DNA from: Polytrichum commune | Lineage: Eukaryota; Streptophyta; Polytrichopsida; Polytrichales; Polytrichaceae | Reading direction: 5' to 3' | Assembly: GCA_950295325.1 (NCBI GenBank) | Contig: OX485808.1 | Span: 41,687,180 to 41,751,179, forward strand | DNA: 64,000 nt | Shown: positions 37,201-50,200 of the stretch, in pieces | Position numbering within the stretch: position 1 is the stretch's first letter | How the letters are laid out: each line of letters begins with the position of its first letter | Made by a program: the position numbers and the translations under genes | Notes under the pieces: model-generated | Databases searched by the model: none | What the model saw: only the letters and a program-made list of their open reading frames with translations | What the model was told of the DNA's origin: nothing

Positions 37201-37880
37201 TGGGGTTCTTGGTCTAAACACCTGCTTCAAAGTGTTCGCATCTTACAACTTTCTCCAATATGTGTTCCATTTATCCTTGTTCTTATTTATGTGAATGTCT
37301 CAAAATGCCCAAAAAGTCTCAATTTAACGAATATAGTGTTTATAGCAAAATAGTGGTGGTGTTGTTTAAATGCAAACACAAGCAAGGGATAATGCGAAGC
37401 ATGGAAAGAAACAAAGACGAAAGATGTCATTCAAGTAATTTAGTTCAAAACAATTGATGAGGTCCAAAATGAAGATAAAGTTGTTTAAAATAAAGGAAAT
37501 TCACATTCGTGAAGTCACACATATATTGAATTTCAACTCTAGTTTTGATGAGAACATTGACAACGACAGGGGATCACAACCATAGATTTTTTAAATGATT
37601 GTATTGAGAGAGTTAATGATATGGCACAACAGTCATCAGATAATGATGAGGAATAAGACACACAAACTTTCACAAAGGTAAGGCTATCTTTTTAATTCAA
37701 CTCTTATAATTATTAAGAATAAATATATATTGAGGATGCACTATGTCTTTTGTGCAATATGTCAAAGTGTGTGGTGGGCTCTGCATGCCACACTACCCTA
37801 GGGGGGAGGCCCTAGACCCCATGACCTCTTCCAAAACCCTAAAGACTTTCTCATTGTTGTGCCCTCCATTTTTACAAGAG
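37200..37880. other. AT-rich DNA, no gene seen
   Basis: Only short frames without recognisable motifs are seen. Confidence 0.5.
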
Positions 37881-38510
37881 TTTGTCCCATATTTTCATCT
37901 ATTGCAAGTTCTTCACTTACAAAATGCAAGAAGGTGATGACTTGCTAGACCATATCAACAAGGTCAAAGCACTTGCGGATCAGCTTGCATGTTTGGAAAT
38001 ACCCATGAAAATGAAGATGTTGTTATGATTTTGCTTGATAGTTTGCCACCCTCTTACAAACACTTGATCATCATTTTGGAGACAATAACGATGAATGAGC
38101 TAACTATGGAATATGTGATGACACATTTGTTGCACGAGATGTCCAAACAGAAGGAGAGGGAGCCCCAAGGTGATAGTGTCGCAATATTGTTACATCGAGG
38201 CAAAGGGGGCAATTCACTTTTACGCAAAAATATCAAAATATACTACTATTATGCAAATTGTGGCATATTACGCATTTTTATTACAAGAAAAATCATAAGG
38301 ATAGAAAGAATGCAAACAATGCAAAGAATGATAATGATAATGAATGCACATTCATTAGACACACACTGGATAAAAACCATACAAAATTCTATATGACTAA
38401 GTCATTCAAAATGGTTGTTCGCAAGGAATGCTCACAACCCATAACATCCACAGTTTATATGAACCACCTCATGTTAAAGTCTCCCAATCTTAACAACCAA
38501 ACAATGTGAT
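37880..38510 (+). pseudogene. Ty1/copia gag fragment, frameshifted
   Basis: Protein text typical of copia-type gag (UBN2-like) is seen: MQEGDDLLDHINKVKALADQL at the start, then LLDSLPPSYKHL and YVMTHLLHEM, then a decayed zinc-knuckle-like segment (YYYANCG near 38240) followed by YKKNHKDRKNAK in another frame. At least two frame changes are needed (near 38005 and near 38260). No protease, integrase or RT follows. This is a dead fragment of an LTR retrotransposon. Confidence 0.7.
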
Positions 38511-38663
38511 AAACCAAACAATGTTAAAAATCAAATACAACAACCACATAATGTTGACAAACATTTAATCGTATATGTCTCGGGGAGGTCACTAGCAAAA
38601 ATTGTAGAAACAATGTGCGATAAAAAAATAGGGTCTAATATATTCATTGTAGATAAATTTTGC

Positions 38664-38688
38664 AAAAAAAAAAAAAAAAAAAAAAAAA
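38664..38688. repeat. Poly(A) tract of 25
   Basis: A homopolymer A run in AT-rich DNA after the copia relic. It may mark the end of a retroposed sequence, but no body or target-site duplication could be assigned. Confidence 0.8.
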
Positions 38689-38974
38689 CATAAATATAAT
38701 ATAGGGTTTTTTAAAATAGTGAAACATGTTTACAAGTAAAATACCATCACATATAATGGCCTCTTTTATCTAGTCAATGTACATGTAAAATAATATGGAA
38801 ACAATTACTAGGGGTAGCGGGTCTAGGGTAGGGTTTATCTAGTGAATGAAAAGAGGTAATTTTTTTGTTGAAAAAGCTTCGATGGATGACTTCGCATGTT
38901 GGCTGGCTGGCTTGAACGTTAGTGAACCAATGTATTCAATGTGGAGTTAATGTTCTCTACCTACATGCCAGGAC

Positions 38975-39605
38975 CCCGGGTACGCAACTCCCATATTATA
39001 CGCAGGGGGCATCGTACTTAAAACGGCTTAGAGGACGGCTTTTGTAAAAATTATATCAAATTATATCAAATTAAAATGATCAAAAAGTTGGGTGAAGACC
39101 AAATTAAATAAAATGAGATGAAAAAAAAGTTGGGTAAAGACCAAATTAAATAAAATGAGATGAAAAAAAAGTTGGGTAAAGACCAAATTAAATAAAATGA
39201 GATGAAAAAAAAGTTGGGTAAAGACCAAATTAAATAAATGAGATGAAAAAAAAGTTGGGTTGCATATTTATTAAGCCTCCCATTAAAATTATAAGCCACG
39301 AATAGTTGCCTCCCATTAAAATTATAATTCATTCATAATGTTGAAATTTTATTAAAAAGTCCAAAAAGTTGGGTAGTTTGACCTATGGTACCTGTATTAA
39401 AAAAATCATATAATTAGGTTTTTAATGCAATTATATGCTTCAAAATATATTCATTTCCAATATATAATTACATTTTTGGATTCCTTGTTAGAAGGGCTAC
39501 AAGGGTTTCCTACATTAAAACAAATTGTATCACTCAATATTGGACTAAAACACATTATAAGTGATTATAATCAGGACCATATAATACGGGAGTTGCGTAC
39601 CCGGG
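38975..39605. mobile_element. Non-autonomous DNA transposon (631 bp) with 26-bp TIRs and 8-bp TSD
   Basis: The left terminus 38975-39000 begins CCCGGGTACGCAACTCCC and the right terminus 39580-39605 is its inverted copy with one mismatch in 26. The flanks are GCCAGGAC (38967-38974) and GCTAGGAC (39606-39613), an 8-bp target-site duplication with one difference. Eight-base duplications are typical of hAT and P elements, but the CCCGGG terminus does not match the hAT ends I know. Five copies of a GTTGGGTAAAGACC-type unit lie about 42 bp apart (39087 to 39254). There is no coding capacity. Confidence 0.75.
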
Positions 39606-39613
39606 GCTAGGAC

Positions 39614-41751
39614 GGAAAATTTCAGCGCGTTGTTTAAATTGCAATCTTCTTTCGAATTTTCTTTAGCATTATAAGTAAAATATGGTTTTTTTAAATGATT
39701 CCCTCAAAAAATTATAATTATTGATAGGGTGTATTCAAATACAAGCATTTACCTTTATTTTGAAAAATACCATACCTTATAATCTTTTCTGCAAGGTAAA
39801 TAGCCCCTTGATAAATAGGTCCTGAGCGCATGTGTATGCGTTAATATAAGAGGGAGTGACCTCCCCGAGGTATATGTAGATGGACCAAGAGGACGGGACG
39901 ATGAAGGAGCAGCTCTGAGGACGGGAGGAGGCGCGGAGGAGTGATAGCGGAAACTGTCGCCGTGTTCCAAGCGTCGAGGGTGATCCCATTTCCGCTTGTA
40001 GGCAGATCGACGGAGCAATCTGCCTGGTGTGGCAGGCGATGGCTGGATCTATGACTGTAGGAGCGAAATCGGAAAACCAGATTGGGAACACACCTGCTAC
40101 CGCAGCAGGAGAGTCCACAGCCTGGTTTCGAGGTCGTAACAAGGTGCCCTCAGATCTAAACACAACCTATCACCTATCTGCAGATCTAATACTAATGCAT
40201 GCACAGAAATTCCTGTAAGTGTGTTCTGGTATTTTATTTTATTTTTAAATTTTTTGGTTAGATGATTAAAAGTGTATAGACTGTGGTCACCTAGGAGATG
40301 TTCGGAGTCAGTTCATAGTGAGTAGCAATCCCGGGCAAAGCTTGCAGATCGCGCCGCAAGTTTGGTTAGCATACTCGCGATACTATAGTGCGTGTAGATT
40401 GGTTAGCAGGCGCGACTTTGTGGCTGCACTTCCAAACCAATAAACACCGCCTCAAAAGCGAAACCCGATTCAGGATCTAAAAATGCTTACTAAAAAACCC
40501 AAAGCCTCCACCACCAGTAGCCCTCAGTCCAACACAAATCACATGTGAACCACAAAACCGGCATTCATACATACACTAGAGGTATGTGTGTGTGTTCGAC
40601 AAGGGGAGCAGAGTGATCAAAGTGTCAGACTAGAGTTATGGTGACGGCCGGCGGGGATTTTTAGAAAGCATAGTGGATCTGGGTAAGCCGGACAGGCCGC
40701 AGATCGGCGAGTGGCCTAGAAAAGCTTGTGTCTGTATCTACCAGGATACAAACTTTCGGTGAGTCCTCCGATCTCACCCTTGGCAAGAAATTGCCAAGGT
40801 AACCGGAAACTCTCCGAATGGTAGATCCGACTAGGAAGCGTAGGCCGAAGGACCGCGTCAGGAGCCCGATCTAAACAAGGACCGGGAACAGTCGCCGAAG
40901 TGGACCCATGATTCTAGGAAAGTAACTCTTCTATCAAGCTAAAACCTTCCGCAATCACAAATACCTGCATCAGAGTTTGTGTGTACGGTATTACAGGTGC
41001 AGATACTACGATGCTGTGTGTGCAGATATCAAGGTGATGTGTGTGCATATACCAGTGTTGTGTGTGCAGACCACAATGTTATGTGTGCAGGGTTCGGCCT
41101 CAGATAAAGAGTACTAACTAGAAATACAACCCTCTTCAAAAAAAAAAAAATTCGGCCAAGGCACCCAGGACCACATCAAAGCGGGCAGCCGAAACCCAGA
41201 CTTGCACCTCTCTCATGAACAGGTGACCACCGAGACTTCACGAACTCGCCTCCGACAGACTTAGGCCCAGAAACCGCCTGTGCCGCAAAAACCCAACATT
41301 CATACTCACACTGAAGGTACATTCTAGCACCAAAGGTATTTGTATGCATGTGGGACTGTGTGCAGGACGTGCAGAAGGTGCTGACCGCACCCCAGTATGT
41401 ATCCAACGCCGAACCTGCGACAAAAACTCCGCTGCTCACAGTAGTCTACGGTGGCTCAAGCTTGGAGAGGCTAGTCGCTAAGGGTGATAACTGCACCGAA
41501 CTTAACCGACTCCAAGAGAAGGAGGTGAGCAAGGCGGATTGGGAAGGTCTGACAGTGTGGAAAGCCCATCTTGCTACCCAAGTCCTAATACTGTGAAGAG
41601 TTGGGGGACTCGTCTTGTTGTTGGGCAACGACACGGGGAGGAAGAAAGAGCCAACACACTGCCAAACACACTGATCCCGCCAAACCCACCTCACCACCGT
41701 AGATACTAAGGGGCACAGCTCCTCCGAACACTTCACACTTCTACCTAGCAC
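39614..41751. other. Possible LINE 5' region, no firm gene
   Basis: Composition becomes balanced, then A/C-rich towards 41750. A TGTGTGTGCAGA-type phrase recurs four times near 41020-41090. A frame at 41348-41596 (83 codons) has no recognisable domain. The stretch could be the long untranslated leader of the LINE, but its 5' end could not be located. Confidence 0.35.
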
Positions 41752-42296
41752 ATGCAACGGCCATCCCGCACCAAATCAACTAGAGCAGAGCTTACAACAA
41801 CGAATTCCGACTACAAGACAACCGTAATAGGTAAGCTCCCTAACCCTTACCATCATTTCACGCACATCAAACTTATAAGCAAGAATACCACAGAAATTAA
41901 TTGCCCACAACATCATAACATACCTCTAAACAAATTAACACATAATCATACAATCCTCCCAACAACAATCCATAGGAGATTTTACAATCAAACAAACATA
42001 AGCTCTAATCTCCTCTACAAAGCCCGATTGCACGCGCAAAAACGAGGAGGAGATAAAAGCACCACCCTAAAATCTTACCAAAACTTTAGCAATTCTTGTG
42101 TGCAACAGATGGCAAGCAGAGGCAAAGCAGTACATGACGCCATCATAAGAAGCCCCACCGACACCAACATGGAGGACACGGAAGACACAATGGTGATAGA
42201 GACTACCCAAACCAAGAGAACTCAAGAAACAAAGAAGGGAGGCAGCTCAAGCAAGAGGAAGAAGAACACGGAGCTCACAACCGGACTAAAGGACAC
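41752..42296 (+). pseudogene. LINE first ORF, 5' part, interrupted by the gypsy insertion
   Basis: An open, A/C-rich frame encodes a basic, Ser/Thr/Lys-rich segment with a putative nuclear-localisation-like run (SSSKRKKN) and stops being LINE-like exactly at the left LTR. The text beyond the right LTR (53259-53871) has the same composition and, without the insert, the two halves are in the same frame. I infer one first ORF (gag-like, nucleic-acid binding) disrupted by the insertion. Start choice is uncertain. Confidence 0.5.
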
Positions 42297-44172
42297 TGTG
42301 AGGCCAAACCCCCCACCCTTAAGCGTCCGTAGTCCGAGTAGTGGGTTTGGGCTCACATTCCTCCGCGGTATTGGATTTGGACTTGGATGAGTCCATAGTG
42401 CAAGATTCACCCTTCAAGTGGTCTTGGATTTAACTTTGGTCTTTGCTTCCTTTGTCTTGCCATCGCGAGAGTGCTCCACATTCTCCATTAATTTGTGCAC
42501 GTGGTTTATTTTTAAAGAGAGGATGCAAGTGTTAAAGAAAACACTATTCTCTATAGTCAATCTCAAATACATTTACTTGTGAAAGCCACCATAACACTAA
42601 CTAGCATAATGTAACTAACTACTTGTCTATGAGCTAATTAGGTAGGCTATCTACTAAGCTCCTTCATGAACCCATCTCTTTACTTTCTAATTACATAAAC
42701 CTAGCTCCTTCATAAACCCAGCTCCTTCAAAAACCCAGCTTCTTAGCTTCTAACTAAACAAACCCAGCTCCTTCATAAACCCAGCTCCTTCATGAACCCA
42801 GCTCCTTAGCTTCTAACTAAACAAACCCAGGTCCTTCATAAACCTAGGTCCTTAGCTTCTAACTAAACAAACCCAGGTCCTTCATAAACCCAGCTCTTTA
42901 CTTTCTAACTAAACAAACCCAGCTCCTTCATAAACCCAGCTCCTTCATGAACCCACAACTTTGTAGTTGTAATCCCCAACTACCTCACTAATTATTCAAG
43001 CCCTTAACTAATCTTCCTACCTAATTTCCCTAATTCTACTAACAACCCCTTTCTAATCACACAATTCTTCTCTAATCCTAAAATCCTAAAATCCTAGAGA
43101 GGAGAGGGGGAGAGAGAATTTCCTAACTTCACTAAGACTAACTAATCCACACAAGTATATTTTTGCACTCATCACAACATCAAGTGCTCAACTCTTAAAC
43201 ATGGAACTTGCAACCACGTGTATTCAAAACATGAACTTTAAGTACCACAAATTGGAATCATGAATTAACTTTAAAATCCTTCACGTCAACACTAATTCTA
43301 CCAAGAGGTCAAGCCCTCTTCAAGGCTAACAAGCCTTGGCTCTCAAACTAAAAACTAAGCACACACATGTGCTCCAATATGGCTTCCCACACCCACACTT
43401 ATAACTCGTGGGGTGCCTTGGAGCACAAAGGAAAGAGAGGATGAGTGAGGGAAGAATGAGGGATTATATAGTAAGCTTGAGGGGGTGAGCACCCTCAAGG
43501 CTCACGATAAGCCCTTGAGATTTCCTCCTACTTAGTAGGCGCCAATCCTATCTTCTAAGCCTTCCTCCCTCAAATGATCAACAAGGATCCTAATTCGAAC
43601 ATTTAACTAGCCTTGGCTTTCTACCTACCACACTTTACCAAACTTGGGATGCTTCAACCCAAACTTAGCCTCCTTCGCTTTCCGCCGCCATAACTTTCTC
43701 CCCTTACTTTCCCAAATCGTCGCTCACCACTTAATTCAAACCACGATGCTTAACTCGTGATTTGATTGGTGCTTTGAGAATTTGCTTATCCTCCACCTTG
43801 CATTCTTCCTTGGGCCTTCCCCATTAAGTGGCCATGATGAGGTGGTCCACTTGTGCGCTCCATGTGATCCTCCATTCATCCCAATTCGAATGCACTTGCC
43901 TCTTGAGTCACTTTGGTTGTCTCCATCCATTTGTACTAGCCTACTCACTAACTACTCAATCCAAGTTCTCCTTACCTATCCTCATTCACTCAAATCCTTC
44001 CGAAGGTAAAAACACAATAACAACTCACATCCTAGCCTCTTACAACATGGTACTTCTAAGACTAACATTTCACTTTTTTTTATATTTTTGTGAAGTAACA
44101 TGCTACTTCAAAGTGCATCAACTAACGTTTCAAGGGTCTAAGACTAAATGTGGGCACCCTTTTGGGCTCACA
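42297..44172 (-). repeat. 3' LTR of the gypsy element
   Basis: 1876 bp, TGTGAG...CTCACA. It contains short tandem repeats of a CCAGCTCCTTCATAAA-type unit (about 42705-42955). No clear polypurine tract is visible on its internal side, where the sequence is TAATTGGCGACC on the plus strand. Confidence 0.93.
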
Positions 44173-44233
44173 TAATTGGCGACCATCGGGGGATGAATCC
44201 AAACATCTCTTGCTCCAAGGGTAAGTTGCCTAG

Positions 44234-47200
44234 TCAAGCTCGGTACTCCTTACATCTACTTCCCGATGTACGGGTAGGAAAGAGCTCACCATTCAACGTT
44301 TCCAATTGAATTGAATTATTAGGAAAGACCTCATAGACAAGGTAAGGTCCTAACCATACCGCATTGAATTTCGCCGGAAATTCAAGCTTTCGTGCGTCTT
44401 GAATCATGACCATCATTCCCGGTGTTAGGGCCCTTCTCTTATGTCGTTTGTCGAAAGTAATCTTTCTCCTTCTTTGGATTGCCTCAATATGTTGAGCCGC
44501 CATTCTCCTCCCTTCGTCAAGTGCTTCCAAATCGGTTAGTCGATTTCGTAAGGATTGACTTTCGGTAAGTCTCGTACTCACGGCCACCCTAAGTGACTCG
44601 ACTTCATATTCGATTGGTAGTGTCGCTTCAAGACCATAGACTAAGGAAAATGGTGTAGCACGCGTAGTTACCTTATAGGTTGTACGGTATGCCCAAAGTG
44701 CCGCCGTTAGTTTCGTATCCCAATCCCGCTTCGAGTCTATAACCGTCTTGCGTAGTATACTCACCAAAATTCCGTTAACCCTTTCCGTTTGTCCATTGGT
44801 TTGTGGGTGGTAGGGAGTAGTCTTCCGGTGATCAATTTTAAATTTCTCTGTCATCTCTCGAATCAAGTCATTCAAAAAGTGAGTAACCCTATCGCTTACT
44901 AGGATCTTCGGCACCCCGAACCGCGAAATTATGTTTTCGTACATAAATGTTGCCGCGTGTTCCGCCGTGTCGGTCTTCACCGCTTTGGCTTCCGCCCACT
45001 TGGTGAGGTACTCGGTTGCCACCACAATATATTTCATTCCTTTTGAAGATTGGGGATGGACCTCATCCACATAGTCGATGCCCCATTTTTCGAAAGGAAT
45101 TAAGGGTAATGATACATGTAAAGGCATCTCCATTCTAAGGTCGTTTCGGGCATACCGTTGGCAAGCGTCGCATTTCCTTACATAGTCATGGGCGTCCTTA
45201 AATAGTGTAGGCCAAAAGTAGCCCGCTCTAAGTATTTTTTGCCCGGTGAGTTGACCCGAGAAGTGACCGCCGCAAGCGCTATCGTGGCAAGCGATTAAAA
45301 TCGCTTCAACCTCCGTTTTTGACACGCATCGTCGTAAAATACCATCGGACCCCCTTCTAAACAACCTATGGCCCACTACAACAAATTGCCTACTATTTAC
45401 CCTCACCTTCCTTCTCTCTTCTTTTGTCCACTCTTTGGGCAACTTGTGGGTTGTTAGAAATTCTACTATGCCCGCATACCACTCCGGTGTAGAAGTGACC
45501 ACAAAGAGGCTATCATCTACTAACATATCATTTACCGGATTTTTTCCTATCTCCTCCGACAACCTAGACAAGTGGTCCGCTTGTAAATGCATACGACCCG
45601 GTTTATATTCCACCGTGTAGTCGAATTCTTCTAATAACAAAACCCACCTAGCTAACCTACCACTTAACTCCGCCTTGTTAATTAGATACTTGATAGCCAT
45701 GTGGTCAACAAAAAATACAACCGGGTTGCACATGAGGTAATGTCTAAACTTTTTAACGGAAAACACCATGGCTAGGCACTCCCTCTCCGTTGTAGAGTAG
45801 TTTCTTTCGGCGGGGGTCAATTGCTTACTCGCATAAGCTATAGGTTGATCCTTCTCTTTTTCTCCCGTTGCTTGACAAAGCGGACTCCTTATTGCCACAT
45901 TACTAGCATCACAATAGACGTGAAAAGGTTTACCCCAATTTGGTGGTATCAACACCGGATAGGTGCTCAACCTATCCCGCAATTCCTCAAAGGCTTTTTG
46001 ACAAGCATCCGTCCACTCGAATTTGACATCCTTTTTGAGCAAATGGGTAATGGGCACCGCTATCTTTGAAAAATTAGGAATAAGTTCCCGGTACCATCCC
46101 ACATGTCCTAACAACTTAGAGATCCCCTTGGAATTGGTTGGAGTTGCCAAGTCGCTTATGGCCGCAATCTTATCCGGATCGGGTTCTCTACCTTTCTCAC
46201 TAACAACATAACCCAACAACACTCCCTTATTCACTCCCAAAAATGTCTTATCCGGGTTCAATGCTAACCTCATCTTCCTACACCTAACCAATGCCTCCCT
46301 AACACAATGTAGGTGATCATCCACATTACTTTGTGTGCTAAAATCGTCCACAAAGACGGTCATGGATTTGAACAACAAGTCGGTGAAGATATACATTACT
46401 AATCGTTGGAAAGTAGCCGGGGCATTACATAACCCAAATGGCATCACTACCCACACAAAAGTACCCCAAGGTGTAGTAAAAGCCGTTTTATGGATATCTT
46501 GGAGGGCTATGGAAATTTGATTATAACCCGCATACCCATCCATAAAGGTATATCGCGAATGACCTCCAACCTCCTCAAGCAACAAGGTGATAAAAGGTAA
46601 GGGGAAGTGATCCTTTTGTGTGCACGAATTCAATTTCCTATAGTCGACACAAACCCTTAATTTCCCATTTTTTTTCTTTACTAAGACCATAGGAGAAGCC
46701 CAATCCGTGATTTCCACCGGCTTGATAAACCCGGCCTTCAATAACCTTTCCAATTCCGCTTTCACCAACAATTGCAATTGAGGATTCATCCTCCTCTCCT
46801 TTTGTCTAATTGGCCTCGCCCCCGGAATTAAAGGAATCCGGTGCTCTACCATTTCCCTAGGAATTCCCTTAAGCTCATCGTAGGACCATGCAAAAGTATC
46901 ACTAAACTCATCCACCAAATTGCTATACTCCCTAACCTCTTTCTCCCCCAATTTGGAGCCCATCTTCATTTGTCGGGTTTTTCCATTCTTTAATTTCACA
47001 TCCACGTACCGCCAATCCGCTTCCGACACATGTGCTTGTTCCTCTTTGTTCCGATACCAATCGGAAGGCACATTGGGGTAATCTTTCACATCTTGACCTA
47101 CAACTATCCCCGTAGACGTGGTCTTGAAATGTAAAGGCTCCTCCAATTTCGATGACTCAATAATCACATCCTCCTCTTGAGTCCCATCTACATGAATTAA

Positions 47201-50200
47201 ACTAACCTCACCCTCTTCCACGTCATCTACCCAAGGTGTTAACCCACCGCTAACCCACTCTTCCTCGGTGAGCACCTCACATGGCTCCAACAATGAGCCC
47301 TCTCCTAAACTAACACTAGGAAATTCACTCCCTACGCCTACTTGGTGAAATGTAACCATTACATCAACCTCGGACTCGGGGTACTCCCTTAGCCATTGGG
47401 CATAATCCCCATTATCCCCATAATTGTAAAAATTAGGACCTAGACTTCCCGAGCCCGAATCTATAACAACCCTTTGACCTTCGGGATGGACGACTCCCAC
47501 CAATGCCTTGCCAATCTCATTCTCGTTTAAGTCATCAATTTCCTTCTCCAATGGCAAATACATCTCCTTCTTCATCCATCCTTCTAATGAACCAATGGAC
47601 ACTATGACCCTATTACCCTCCGGACCATAAGTGATGGATGGTTTAGGTCCACCCCAATTGACCATAGCATTCGCCATCCGCAACCAAGGCCTACCTAGCA
47701 AAATGGGGAAGGTGTCCTTGTTGGAGTGCATTTTAATGACATGGAAGGTGACCAAGTACTCCTCACCTCCCGTAGTCATTCTACAATCCTTGATCATCCC
47801 CAAAGGCGTAGTCGAACTTTGATTTGCCATATTTATGACCAAAGGTGAAGGCCCCGTGAGTCCAAGTCCCAATTTTTTCATAGTATCCTCCGGTAGTATA
47901 TTTAGACTACTCCCTCCGTCGACTAGCACATTAGGAACCACCTTATCTACTATAACAACTTCTATTTCTATAGCTTTCACGTCTCTTCCACCTTGTGATT
48001 GGATCCTAGCGGCTATTTTAGCTTTCACCTTCCTCATCCTCTTGTGTACCGGCATTCCCTCCTTTAATGTTTTCCTTGCCGTGGGTGAAATTTCCAATAG
48101 TTGGCCGAAAGTAATATCCGCCTTGAGTGTACTAAGGTCCGCCCACAAGTCGTACCCGGTAGATCTTTCCACCTTAGAATTACCCACTACGTCGAATTCG
48201 TCTACGGGAACCCCCGGTCCTTCCCATTCACCCACATCGCTATTATCCAAGTCATGTACCGCATTAGTCCTCTCCCTATCTTGTAAAATTATATTTTCCC
48301 TCTCCACATCCTTAGTAGCTCTTCTAGCTACCCTATCCAACTCGGAGAGATTAATCTCTTCATCCGAAGAGTAATTTCCTTGCTCTCCTATTCCTACCTC
48401 CAACGGGGCATCCCCTCTCCTAGCCCTAGTAGTTACCGCTAGTGCAGGTGCTTCTTCAACCACACCCTTACCCTTCACTAACTCATATGTAATAGCATTG
48501 GTGTGAGGAGGCCATTGACTTTGCTCCTCTCCAATTCTCGTTGGGAGAGGAAGCATGTCATCACATGTGGCCTCCAACACTCCATCCATGAACCTAACAT
48601 CTTGGGAGTTAGATGGTCCCGGATCCGTTGGAGGCGCTTGTCTCCCGTTACTACCATTAGGTGGAACTCCTTGTCTATTTTGTATTGGAATGTAACCGGT
48701 TGTAGTTTGCAAGCCCGCCGGTGGATGAAAAGTTTGCCTAGCATTACTATGGTCATAGTATAAGTTAGGTGGCCTAAGTTCATTGGCCGGTACTCCTTGT
48801 GGCCTAGCACCTCGCATATTATCCCTTGCTTGTTGTTGTGGATTAGCCACCGGGTAAGGGACATTAATTATTTTGTCCGGTTGGCGACACGTATCCGAGG
48901 GATGACTTCCTCCACAATTGCTACAATTAAACTCTTGACCTTCGGACCAACATTGTCCTTGAGCGTGCCACCTTCCACAAAAGGGATGAAATTCCTTCTT
49001 CTCTAAATTTTGGCCACCTTGCCCTCTAGGTTGTGGTCCTCTATTGCTTCCATTTCCATAGTGAGGTGGCGCTTGACCTCGTTGATTTTGTTGAGATGGG
49101 TTACCGTTTCCTCTTTGGTCACGGTTTTGTCCACTTCTACAAAATTGACGCGTGTGGCCCGGTTGGCCACATTGGACACACCATAATCCGGAAGAATGCC
49201 TACCCGACTCAACCGGGGGTGGAGGCCCCGGTTGTTGACTCCGGATCATTAATGACATTTGATCCGTGAGGCTTTGCATTTGTTTTATCATAGCCTCTTG
49301 GAATCCTAGTTGGCTAGCACCTAGTCTTCTCTCAACCTCCTCCAAGTGTGGATCCGTTCTAGGGGCCGGTAGTGCCAAAAGAGGTGCCGGTTCCCTAACC
49401 GCTAAAGGTCGGGGACCGGTGTCCACAATGGCATATGGAATTTGGTTCTCATACTTAGCGGGTTCTACCGCTACCACCCTAGGGCGTATGGGGATGAATT
49501 GTGGGATCAATTCATCCTCCCTTCTCCATAGCCTTTCGTGATCTTTATCCAAGTTTTCAATATCTCTAGCCGCACGCTTGGCATCCGCCAAGGTCAAGGG
49601 ATTCCTTTCTAGAACACCCCTAATAGTTCCGGACTTAAAAAGCCCTTGAATGAAAAATTGCCTTAGCGTGTCGTCGTTGAGCATGGTACCCACAAATCTA
49701 GTGCACACTAAATCAAACCTCCTAATGTAAGCCGAAATTTCTTCCTCCCTTCCTTGCTTCAATGACGACAATGCCCTTAATGCGGTACTTTGACCCACTT
49801 CCGGCCTAAATTCGTTAAGAAACTCCCTTTGTAATTGTTCCCATCCCCTAAAATATCCCTCGGCATGATCCCGATACCATTCATAGGCTTCCCCCTCTAG
49901 AGTGGTAGGAAACCACACTAACCAATAACCCGGGTCGGTTATGAGGAAGCTAGCCAACCGTTCGATATACCGTTCCATGTGCCGAGAGGGGTCCTCATCC
50001 TTGGTCCCATAAAATTTAGGGAGATGAGATGGCATATCCATCGCCGCTAAATTTTGTGGAACCACAATTGGTAGGCCTCTTGGCCTAACCAATGGGTCTA
50101 TTGGAGGTATAGGAGGTATGGGCGGAATTGGGGGTATGGGTGGTAGATCCATCCCCCGTTCCTCGGCCATGGTGACCGGTGAACTATTCAACAATCCCCT

